Part shown: positions 1 through 5,501 of the stretch, in pieces
How positions within the stretch are numbered: the stretch's first letter is position 1
Layout: every line of letters begins with the position of its first letter
Source of the DNA: CAMLOF01 sp966692625
Lineage (GTDB): Bacteria > Pseudomonadota > Gammaproteobacteria > Burkholderiales > Burkholderiaceae_C
Length of the DNA: 9,727 nt
Direction: 5' to 3'
Assembly (NCBI GenBank): GCA_966692625.1
Contig: CBKZAG010000128.1
Coordinates: 1 to 9,727 of the forward strand
Program-made: the position numbers and the translations under genes
The notes under the pieces: generated by a model
Seen by the model: only the letters and a program-made list of their open reading frames with translations
Told to the model about the DNA's origin: nothing
Databases searched by the model: none

Positions 1-555
1 GACGAAGCCATGATCTGGCGCGGCCCCATGGCCACGCAGGCGCTGGAGCAACTGCTGCGCCAGACCAACTGGAAGGACCTGGACTACCTGATCGTGGACA
101 TGCCGCCCGGCACCGGTGACATCCAGCTCACCTTGAGCCAGCGCGTGCCCATGACGGGTGCGGTGATCGTGACCACGCCGCAGGACATTGCCCTGCTGGA
201 CGCGCGCAAGGGCATCAAGATGTTCGAGAAGGTGGGCGTGCCCATCCTGGGCATCGTGGAGAACATGGCCGTGCACGTGTGCAGCAATTGCGGCCACGTG
301 GAACACATCTTCGGCGCCGAGGGTGGCAAGCGCATGGCAGCCGAATTCGACATGGCCTACCTGGGGGCGCTGCCCCTGAACCTGCAGATCCGCGAGCAGG
401 CCGACAACGGCCGCCCGACCGTGGTGGCTGATCCGGACGGCGAGATTGCGGGCATCTACAAGGCCGTGGCGCGCCAGGTGGCCATCACCGTGGCGGCCAA
501 GGCCAAGGATTTCACCTCCAAGTTCCCGTCGATCAAGATCAGCAAGGACACCTGA
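1..555 (+). CDS. apbC: Mrp/ApbC-type iron-sulfur cluster carrier ATPase, 3' part (5' end outside window)
   Basis: This is the C-terminal 184 residues of a P-loop ATPase of the Mrp/ApbC/NBP35 group, cytosolic proteins that bind and hand over Fe-S clusters. The frame is open from base 1 and upstream, so the Walker A motif and the true start lie before the window. Visible family marks are the segment MIWRGPMATQALEQLL, the Walker B/switch II stretch DYLIVDMPPGTGD (about bases 82-120), the TTPQDIALLDARKG region, and the CxxC pair in ENMAVHVCSNCGH (Cys codons at 280-282 and 289-291), which bridges the cluster between two subunits in this family. The PACE gene follows after 19 bases on the same strand and may be co-transcribed. 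Nothing ties it to benzoate metabolism, although BoxA does need Fe-S clusters. The family call is secure; the exact symbol (mrp or apbC) is convention. Confidence 0.93.
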   Translation, partial: DEAMIWRGPMATQALEQLLRQTNWKDLDYLIVDMPPGTGDIQLTLSQRVPMTGAVIVTTPQDIALLDARKGIKMFEKVGVPILGIVENMAVHVCSNCGHVEHIFGAEGGKRMAAEFDMAYLGALPLNLQIREQADNGRPTVVADPDGEIAGIYKAVARQVAITVAAKAKDFTSKFPSIKISKDT

Positions 556-574
556 TTTTCGCGGAACGGCGCAG

Positions 575-1012
575 ATGGCTTTGACCCCACGCACCCGCCG
601 CGTTTTGCAGGCGGTGCTCTACGAAACCTTTGCCGTGGCCTTTGTGGCTCCGGTGCTGGCCTTGGTGTTTGGCGAGCCGGGCTGGTCGGCCATGGCCTTG
701 TCACTCACCATGTCTGGCATCGCGCTGGCGTGGAACTATGTGTTCAACGGGTTGTTCGAGCAGTGGGAGCGCCGCCAGTCCGTGAAGGGGCGTTCGTGGC
801 AGCGCCGGGCGGTGCACGGCATGGGGTTCGAGGGCGGCTTGGCCCTCATCCTGGTGCCGGTGATGGCCTGGTGGCTGGGTATATCGTGGTGGGCCGCGTT
901 CGTGGCCGACCTGGGCATTCTGTTGTTCTTCCTCGTCTACACCGTGGCGTTCACCTGGACGTTCGACAGGGTGTTCGGCCTGCCCCAGTCCGCGCTGCCG
1001 CAGGCGGACTGA
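575..1012 (+). CDS. PACE-family multidrug/biocide efflux transporter
   Basis: A 145-residue inner-membrane protein with four predicted helices (about residues 10-32, 37-58, 79-101 and 104-130) arranged as two tandem bacterial transmembrane pair repeats. Repeat 1 carries RVLQAVLYE (Glu17, the position of the proton-coupling Glu in AceI-type proteins) and WNYVFNGLFE (53-62). Repeat 2 carries RAVHGMGFE (78-86) and YTVAFTWTFD (122-131). These match the paired RxxHxxxFE and WNxxFD signatures of the PACE family, with Gln and Tyr replacing His and Phe in the first. Length is typical (about 150). Family members export cationic biocides or polyamine-like compounds by proton antiport; the substrate here cannot be told. 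I chose ATG 575 because it lies just after the mrp stop and begins a natural N-terminus; the frame is open further upstream, inside mrp. The ribosome site is weak. It ends only 11 bases from the convergent bclA stop. Confidence 0.85.
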   Translation: MALTPRTRRVLQAVLYETFAVAFVAPVLALVFGEPGWSAMALSLTMSGIALAWNYVFNGLFEQWERRQSVKGRSWQRRAVHGMGFEGGLALILVPVMAWWLGISWWAAFVADLGILLFFLVYTVAFTWTFDRVFGLPQSALPQAD

Positions 1013-1023
1013 GGTTTCCCCAC

Positions 1024-2646
1024 TCACCGCTGGGCTTCCAGGTCGCGCAAGCGGAAGCGCTGGATCTTGCCCGTGGCAGTCTTGGGCAGTTCGCTCACGA
1101 ACTCGATGAAGCGCGGGTACTTGTAGGGCGCCAGCCGCTCTTTCACGAAGGCTTTCACTTCTTCCTCGGTCAAGGCCTGGCCAGCTTTGAGCACGATGAA
1201 GGCCTTGGTCTTGACCAGGCCGTCGCTGTCCGTCTTGCCGATGACGGCAGCCTCCAGCACAGCAGGGTGCTGCACCAGGGTGGCCTCCACCTCGAAGGGC
1301 GACACGTAGATGCCGCTCACCTTGAGCATGTCGTCGTTGCGGCCCGCGTAGGTGTAGTAGCCCTCGGCGTCACGGGTGTACTTGTCGCCGCTCTTGGTCC
1401 AGGCGCCCTGGAAGGTATCGCGCGACTTTTCGCGGTTGTGCCAGTACATCAGCGCAGCACTCGGGCCTTTGATGAACAGGTCGCCAATGTCGATGGAGCC
1501 GTCGGCATTCGGGGGTACCGGCAGGCCGTCTTCGCCCCGGATTTCCACCTCGTAACCCTCCACGGGCTTGCCGGAGGTGCCGTAACGCACGTCGCCCGGG
1601 CGGTTGGACAGGAAGATGTGCAGCATCTCGGTGGAGCCGATGCCGTCGATGATCTCGCAGCCGAAGCGGGCAGTCCAACGCTCACCGATGTCGCGTGGCA
1701 GCGCCTCACCGGCGGACGAGCACAGGCGCAGCGCCACGTCGGCGCGAGCGGGCAGTTCCGGGTGGGCCAGCATGCCGCCATAGCCCGTGGGGGCGCCGTA
1801 GAACACGGTGGGGCGGCGGCCAGCCAGCTGGGGCGTTTTGCCCGTCAGGCGCTGGAACACGGCTTGCGGCGTGGGCCGTTCAGCCATCAGCACCACGCTG
1901 GCGCCCACGCTCAGCGGGAAGGTGAGGGCATTGCCCAGCCCATAGGCGAAGAAGAGTTTGGCGGCGGAGAAGACGGTGTCGTTCTCGGTCAGGCTCAGCA
2001 CGGGCTTGCCATACAGCTCGGCCGTCCAGTACAGGTTGCCCTGGGTGTGTACCGTGCCCTTGGGGCGGCCGGTGGAACCAGAGGAGTACAGCCAGAAGGC
2101 AGTCTCGTCAGCCTGGGTGGCGGCGGGCTGGGCGGCAGGGCCCTGTGCGCTGAGCAGTGCGCGCAGATCGTGCAGGGCAGGGCCGTCACCATTGCCTGCC
2201 TGGGCTGTTGCCGTGGCGGGGCGGGAGACCAAGATGTTCTTGACCTCGTGGCTGCCCATGGCCAATGCTTCATGCAGTGTGGGCAGCAGGGCTTCGGACA
2301 CCAATGCTGCCTGCGCCCGGCTGTTCTGCAGCATGTAGGCGTAGTCCTGCGCCGTCAGCAGGGTGTTGAGTGCCACTGGCACCACCCCGGCGTAAAGGGC
2401 ACCCAGGAAGCTCACCACCCAGTCGTTGCAGTCGTGCATCAGCAGCAGCACGCGCTCTTCGCGCCGTATCCCCAGGGTCTGCAAGGCAGACGCTGTGCGC
2501 CGCACCTGGTCGGCCAGTTGGCCGTAGGTAAGCGTGCCCTGGTCGTCGATGAGAGCAAGGCGATCTGCGCGATCGGCATTGGTGCGAATCAGGTGTTGCG
2601 CGAAGTTGAATTCGGCGGGGGGCGCGGAAGGCAGTGTGTTTTTCAT
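1024..2646 (-). CDS. bclA: Benzoate-CoA ligase
   Basis: A 540-residue ANL-superfamily adenylating enzyme that joins benzoate to CoA using ATP, giving AMP and PPi (EC 6.2.1.25). It is the entry step of the box pathway and acts in the cytosol. Motifs in order: the phosphate-binding loop YSSGSTGRPKG (187-197); the aryl-pocket segment FFAYGLGN (232-239), characteristic of benzoate-CoA ligases; SSAGE (310-314); the A5 motif GSTEM (337-341); the ribose-binding Asp in SGDKY (D421); the hinge region YAGRNDD (433-439); MLKVSG (440-445); and the catalytic Lys in TATGKIQR (K527). Length is normal. The ATG is preceded by a strong Shine-Dalgarno (AGAGGAGA on the minus strand, bases 2651-2658). It lies 34 bases downstream of boxD on the same strand, so the two are probably one transcript. 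No hairpin terminator is visible after the stop. A hydroxy- or aminobenzoate ligase is the main alternative, but the box context favours benzoate. Confidence 0.95.
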   Translation of the reverse strand: MKNTLPSAPPAEFNFAQHLIRTNADRADRLALIDDQGTLTYGQLADQVRRTASALQTLGIRREERVLLLMHDCNDWVVSFLGALYAGVVPVALNTLLTAQDYAYMLQNSRAQAALVSEALLPTLHEALAMGSHEVKNILVSRPATATAQAGNGDGPALHDLRALLSAQGPAAQPAATQADETAFWLYSSGSTGRPKGTVHTQGNLYWTAELYGKPVLSLTENDTVFSAAKLFFAYGLGNALTFPLSVGASVVLMAERPTPQAVFQRLTGKTPQLAGRRPTVFYGAPTGYGGMLAHPELPARADVALRLCSSAGEALPRDIGERWTARFGCEIIDGIGSTEMLHIFLSNRPGDVRYGTSGKPVEGYEVEIRGEDGLPVPPNADGSIDIGDLFIKGPSAALMYWHNREKSRDTFQGAWTKSGDKYTRDAEGYYTYAGRNDDMLKVSGIYVSPFEVEATLVQHPAVLEAAVIGKTDSDGLVKTKAFIVLKAGQALTEEEVKAFVKERLAPYKYPRFIEFVSELPKTATGKIQRFRLRDLEAQR

Positions 2647-2680
2647 GGTGTCTCCTCTGGGGGTGTCCGGCGCGGTGTGC

Positions 2681-4255
2681 TCAGTATTTCAGCAAGGCGG
2701 CCTGGCTGGCAAGTTGGTCCAGCGCGGCGCTGCTGGCCTGCACGGCGCTGCGGCGGTGGTAGAAGTTCAGCGCGCGCAGGCCGCCCAGTTCCTCGCCGCC
2801 ACCGGCGCGGCCTGGGCCGCCATGTAGCGACTGCGGCATCACGTTTCCGTGGCCGGTGTGCAGGCTGGCCACGTCGGGGCTGATGGCGTGCACCCGGCCA
2901 TGGCTGGAGCCCAGCTCTGCCGCCGCCTGGGCGATGAAGGCCGGGTCTGCGCTGTAGACCGAAACGACGAGCGAGCCTTCGCCACGGCGGATGAGTTCAT
3001 ACGCCTCTTCAATGCTGTCGTAGGCCATGAGGGTGGCCACGGGGCCGAAAACCTCCACCTCGTGCAGCACCTTTGCGCTGGCAGGCGTGCGCGTGCCCAG
3101 CAGGGTGGGGCCCACGCAGGCGGCCACGGCGGGGTCGGCATCCACCAGGGCGTGGCTGGCGCCGTCGTGCAGCACCTCGGCCTCGGCACGCAGCCGGGCA
3201 ATGCCTTCCAGCACGCTGGCGTGCTGCTCGCGGCTCACCAGTGCGCCCATGCGCACCGCTTCGTTGCGCGGGTTGCCCACGGTCACCTTGGCCAGCTTGG
3301 CGCCAATGGCCTGCGCCGCTGCGTCGTACAGTGCGCGCGGCACCATCACGCGGCGTATGGCTGTGCACTTCTGGCCGGCTTTCACGGTCATCTCGCGGGC
3401 TACCTCGTTCACCAGCAGTTGGAAGGCCTCGCTGTCAGCTGCGGCTTGCGGGTCCAGCAGTGCGGTGTTCAGGCTGTCAGCTTCAATATTGCAGCGCACC
3501 GAACGCTCCGCCACGGCGGGGTGGGAGCGGATGATGCGCGCTGTCTCGGCCGAGCCGGTGAAGGACACCACGTCAAACGGTTCCAGCGCGTCCATCAGGC
3601 CTGCGGACGACCCGCACACCACCGACAGCGCGCCTGCGGGCAGGATGCCTGCGTCCACCACGTCTTGCACCATGCGCTGGGTGAGCCAGGCCGTGGCGGT
3701 GGCGGGCTTGACGATGACCGGCACGCCCGACAGCAGCGCGGGCGCGGCTTTTTCCCACAATCCCCAGGACGGGAAGTTGAAGGCGTTGATGAACAGCGCC
3801 ACGCCCTGCGTGGGGGTGAGGATGTGCTGCGTCTGGAACAGCGGGTCCTTGCCCATGCGGATACGCTCGCCATCCAGCAGCACGCGGGCGTCGCCCAGCG
3901 CTTCACCTTGCTTGGTGTACACGCCAATGGTGTGGATGGCGCCGTCGATGTCCACTGCCGAATCCTTGACGGTGGTGCCCGAGTTGGCGGTGGCGATCTC
4001 GTAATAGGCGTCGCGGTTCTTTTGCAGCACCTGCGCCACGGCCTGCAGCAGGGCGGCACGCTCCTTGTAGGTGAGGGCGCGCAGCGCCTTGCCGCCTTGC
4101 TCACGCGCGAAGCGGAAGCCTTCCTTCAGGTCGAGCCCCTGGCTGGAAACGCGTGCCAGTTCGGTGCCGAGCACGGGGTCGAAAAGCGGTGTGCCAGCGC
4201 CGCCGCCGGTTTGCCAGCGGCCGCCAAGGTGGTTGGGTAGCAGTGGAGTGCTCAT
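2681..4255 (-). CDS. boxD: 3,4-dehydroadipyl-CoA semialdehyde dehydrogenase (BoxD, PaaN-like aldehyde dehydrogenase)
   Basis: A 524-residue NADP-type aldehyde dehydrogenase. In the box pathway this enzyme oxidises the BoxC product 3,4-dehydroadipyl-CoA semialdehyde to 3,4-dehydroadipyl-CoA (EC 1.2.1.77). Counting from the chosen start, visible motifs are FINAFNFPSWG (155-165), the cofactor-binding FTGSAETAR (232-240), the general-base Glu in NIEADSLN (E258), the catalytic Cys in GQKCTAIRR (C297) and the late EVFGP motif (401-405). NIEADS in place of the usual ELGGK is typical of the PaaN/PaaZ-N/BoxD branch. The frame stays open to 4354, but that extension runs through the operator DNA, so the start is taken at ATG 4255. 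ATG 4261 (Met-Thr-Met) is equally possible. Neither has a clear Shine-Dalgarno, which is odd for a catabolic gene. It is divergent from boxR and is followed by bclA. Confidence 0.92.
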   Translation of the reverse strand: MSTPLLPNHLGGRWQTGGGAGTPLFDPVLGTELARVSSQGLDLKEGFRFAREQGGKALRALTYKERAALLQAVAQVLQKNRDAYYEIATANSGTTVKDSAVDIDGAIHTIGVYTKQGEALGDARVLLDGERIRMGKDPLFQTQHILTPTQGVALFINAFNFPSWGLWEKAAPALLSGVPVIVKPATATAWLTQRMVQDVVDAGILPAGALSVVCGSSAGLMDALEPFDVVSFTGSAETARIIRSHPAVAERSVRCNIEADSLNTALLDPQAAADSEAFQLLVNEVAREMTVKAGQKCTAIRRVMVPRALYDAAAQAIGAKLAKVTVGNPRNEAVRMGALVSREQHASVLEGIARLRAEAEVLHDGASHALVDADPAVAACVGPTLLGTRTPASAKVLHEVEVFGPVATLMAYDSIEEAYELIRRGEGSLVVSVYSADPAFIAQAAAELGSSHGRVHAISPDVASLHTGHGNVMPQSLHGGPGRAGGGEELGGLRALNFYHRRSAVQASSAALDQLASQAALLKY

Positions 4256-4284
4256 GGTCATCGATGAATAAGGGCTGTCCGGAC

Positions 4285-4313
4285 TGGTCAGGGGTTGCCA
4301 ATGGCGGTATAAA
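4285..4313 (+). promoter_or_regulatory. Candidate sigma70 promoter for boxR
   Basis: A TGGTCA (4285-4290, 4 of 6 to TTGACA), a 17-base spacer and TATAAA (4308-4313) form a plausible promoter reading toward boxR. Its start point would fall at about 4320, inside the first TGCA operator, which suits autorepression. An alternative pair is TTGCCA (4295-4300) with TATCGT (4319-4324). I could not resolve a convincing minus-strand promoter for boxD in the same gap. Confidence 0.4.
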
Positions 4314-4327
4314 TGCACTATCGTGCG
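4314..4327. promoter_or_regulatory. Probable BoxR operator A (TGCA-N6-TGCG)
   Basis: TGCACTATCGTGCG is one of four related sites in this window. It follows directly on the candidate boxR -10 box and differs from the palindromic form by two bases. The known BzdR/BoxR regulators of benzoate genes bind TGCA-containing repeats, so this is most simply read as a BoxR half of the divergent boxD/boxR control region. The site is seen directly; the binding is inferred. Confidence 0.7.
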
Positions 4328-4338
4328 TGCCATGGAGT

Positions 4339-4354
4339 ATGCACTAAAGTGCAT
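4339..4354. promoter_or_regulatory. Probable BoxR operator B (palindromic TGCA-N6-TGCA)
   Basis: ATGCACTAAAGTGCAT is a 16-base inverted repeat with only the central AA unmatched, and contains TGCA-N6-TGCA at 4340-4353. Its centre lies 26 bases from that of operator A, about two and a half helical turns. It sits in the shared boxD/boxR promoter region, downstream of the candidate boxR promoter and upstream of boxD. Confidence 0.75.
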
Positions 4355-4364
4355 GCGTGTGGTG

Positions 4365-4380
4365 CCCTGTGATATCAGGG
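4365..4380 (+). repeat. Inverted repeat in the boxR leader (1)
   Basis: CCCTG (4365-4369) and CAGGG (4376-4380) are exact complements around a six-base loop. An overlapping eight-base palindrome, TGATATCA, lies at 4370-4377 with a slightly shifted centre. It is in the untranslated DNA between the operators and boxR. A role is unknown; it might be a protein site or a weak RNA hairpin. Confidence 0.4.
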
Positions 4381-4385
4381 ATTTC

Positions 4386-4405
4386 CCCGAGGGTCTGGCC
4401 TCGGG
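4386..4405 (+). repeat. Inverted repeat in the boxR leader (2), possible mRNA hairpin
   Basis: CCCGAGG (4386-4392) and CCTCGGG (4399-4405) form a perfect seven-base-pair GC-rich stem with a six-base loop (GTCTGG), 20 bases before the boxR start. The sequence that follows is TCATTTAG rather than a clean T run, so it is a poor intrinsic terminator. It could be a leader hairpin that shapes boxR mRNA stability or translation. Confidence 0.45.
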
Positions 4406-4425
4406 TCATTTAGAGAAACTCAAGA

Positions 4426-5370
4426 ATGAACATCCTGGAGACGGCCGTGGAGCCGGTGAATGCCAGCCTTGGTGCGGCGGATGCGGCCGAGGGAGACGGG
4501 CAGCGCAACACTTTTCTGGTGGCGCTGGGTGAGCGTGTGCGCACCCTGCGCTCGCGCAAGGGCATGACGCGCAAGGCCGTGGCGCTGGCGGCCGATGTGT
4601 CTGAGCGCCATTTGGCGAACCTGGAGTACGGCTCGGGCAACGCTTCCATATTGGTATTGCTGCAGGTGTCGCGGGCGCTGCAATGTTCGCTGGCCGAATT
4701 GCTGGGCGACGTCACCACGTCCTCGCCTGAATGGTTACTGATCCGCGAACTGCTGCAGGGGCGTGACGAGGCCGACCTGAGGCGCGCGCGCGTGCAGCTG
4801 GTGGAGTTGTTCGGCAGCAGTGGGGTGGATGTGCAAGGCAAAGGGGCCCGCATTGCACTCATCGGCCTTCGCGGGGCGGGCAAGTCCACCCTGGGCCAGC
4901 GTCTGGCAGATGACCTGGGCTACCCCTTCATCGAGTTGAGCCGCGAGATCGAGCAGTTCGCGGGTTGCAGCATCAGCGAAATCCACAACCTCTATGGCGC
5001 CAACGCCTACCGCCGCTACGAGCGCCGCGCCTTGGAAGAAGCCATCCAGATCTACCCCGAGGTGGTGATTGCCACGCCCGGCGGCCTGGTGTCGGACTCG
5101 GCCAACTTCAACCTGCTGCTGCAGCACTGCACCACGGTGTGGCTGAAGGCGGATGCGGCAGACCACATGTCGCGTGTGGCGGCGCAGGGGGACATGCGCC
5201 CCATGGCGGCCAGCCGCGAGGCGATGGAAGACCTCAAGCGGATTCTGGAAGGGCGTTCCGCTTTCTATTCGAAGGCGGACCTGTCCATCGACACCAGTGC
5301 CCAGCCGGTGGAAGAAAGCTTCCAGTTGCTGCGGCAAAAAGTACGCACCCTGCTCAAGCAGCCGGTTTGA
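4426..5370 (+). CDS. boxR: BoxR-type benzoyl-CoA-responsive transcriptional regulator (HTH-shikimate-kinase-like fusion)
   Basis: A 314-residue cytosolic DNA-binding regulator. Residues about 34-95 are an XRE/Cro-type helix-turn-helix (RVRTLRSRKGMTRKAVALAA, then RHLANLEYGSGNAS). A linker spans about 96-140, and residues about 141-310 resemble shikimate kinase, with the P-loop GLRGAGKST (147-155), YRRYERRALEE (195-205), TPGG (217-220) and DMRPM (256-260). This two-domain build defines the BzdR/BoxR subfamily, repressors whose kinase-like domain senses benzoyl-CoA. The Asp pair that binds Mg and shikimate in true kinases appears as Glu170 and Ser172, so kinase activity is unlikely. ATG 4426 has only a weak GAGA ribosome site, consistent with low expression. 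It is divergent from boxD and co-directional with boxC; no terminator is seen before boxC. The four TGCA sites around it are its likely operators. Confidence 0.93.
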   Translation: MNILETAVEPVNASLGAADAAEGDGQRNTFLVALGERVRTLRSRKGMTRKAVALAADVSERHLANLEYGSGNASILVLLQVSRALQCSLAELLGDVTTSSPEWLLIRELLQGRDEADLRRARVQLVELFGSSGVDVQGKGARIALIGLRGAGKSTLGQRLADDLGYPFIELSREIEQFAGCSISEIHNLYGANAYRRYERRALEEAIQIYPEVVIATPGGLVSDSANFNLLLQHCTTVWLKADAADHMSRVAAQGDMRPMAASREAMEDLKRILEGRSAFYSKADLSIDTSAQPVEESFQLLRQKVRTLLKQPV

Positions 5371-5386
5371 ATCAGGGTAAACACCG

Positions 5387-5417
5387 AGTCAAATGCACTA
5401 AAATGCATTTGACTGCA
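5387..5417. promoter_or_regulatory. Probable BoxR operator C (three TGCA units in an 11-base-arm inverted repeat)
   Basis: AGTCAAATGCA (5387-5397) and TGCATTTGACT (5404-5414) are perfect 11-base inverted arms around CTAAAA. Three TGCA tetramers start at 5394, 5404 and 5414, an exact 10-base spacing that places them on one face of the helix. The last arm overlaps the -35 box of the boxC promoter, so a bound repressor would block polymerase. Confidence 0.75.
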
Positions 5418-5438
5418 GGATAATGCCTGAGCTATGAT
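5409..5438 (+). promoter_or_regulatory. Promoter of boxCBA (TTGACT-N18-TATGAT)
   Basis: A -35 box TTGACT (5409-5414, 5 of 6) and a -10 box TATGAT (5433-5438, 5 of 6) are separated by 18 bases, close to the sigma70 consensus. The start point would be about 5445, leaving a leader of roughly 57 bases. Operator C overlaps the -35 and operator D lies just after the start point, so the promoter is bracketed for strong repression. Confidence 0.7.
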
Positions 5439-5449
5439 CCGTTCACTGC

Positions 5450-5463
5450 TGCACTATAGTGCA
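5450..5463. promoter_or_regulatory. Probable BoxR operator D (perfect 14-base palindrome)
   Basis: TGCACTATAGTGCA is a perfect palindrome and the best match to the shared consensus TGCACTAWMRTGCR. It lies just downstream of the predicted boxC start point. Its centre is 56 bases from that of the operator C core, which would allow two bound dimers to contact through looping or wrapping. Confidence 0.75.
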
Positions 5464-5501
5464 TTAACTGAACCCCGAACCGCCTGACAGAGGAGCCTGA
5501 C

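Noticed and set aside
730..2883. Very long plus-strand open frame opposite bclA (717 codons)
   Set aside because: It overlaps bclA and PACE, its product is low-complexity with many Gly, His, Ala and Arg and no recognisable domain, and it mirrors the codon pattern of the clear bclA gene. It is a shadow frame of GC-rich DNA.
2849..4240. Long plus-strand open frame opposite boxD (463 codons)
   Set aside because: Same shadow pattern; boxD on the minus strand has full catalytic motifs, and this frame has none.
4256..4354. N-terminal extension of boxD to ATG 4354
   Set aside because: The added residues do not resemble an aldehyde dehydrogenase N-terminus, and the DNA holds the operators and candidate boxR promoter.
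5122..5134. Possible further TGCA-type operator inside boxR
   Set aside because: CTGCAGCACTGCACC has TGCA units at the wrong spacing and no CTA core, and lies within coding sequence.
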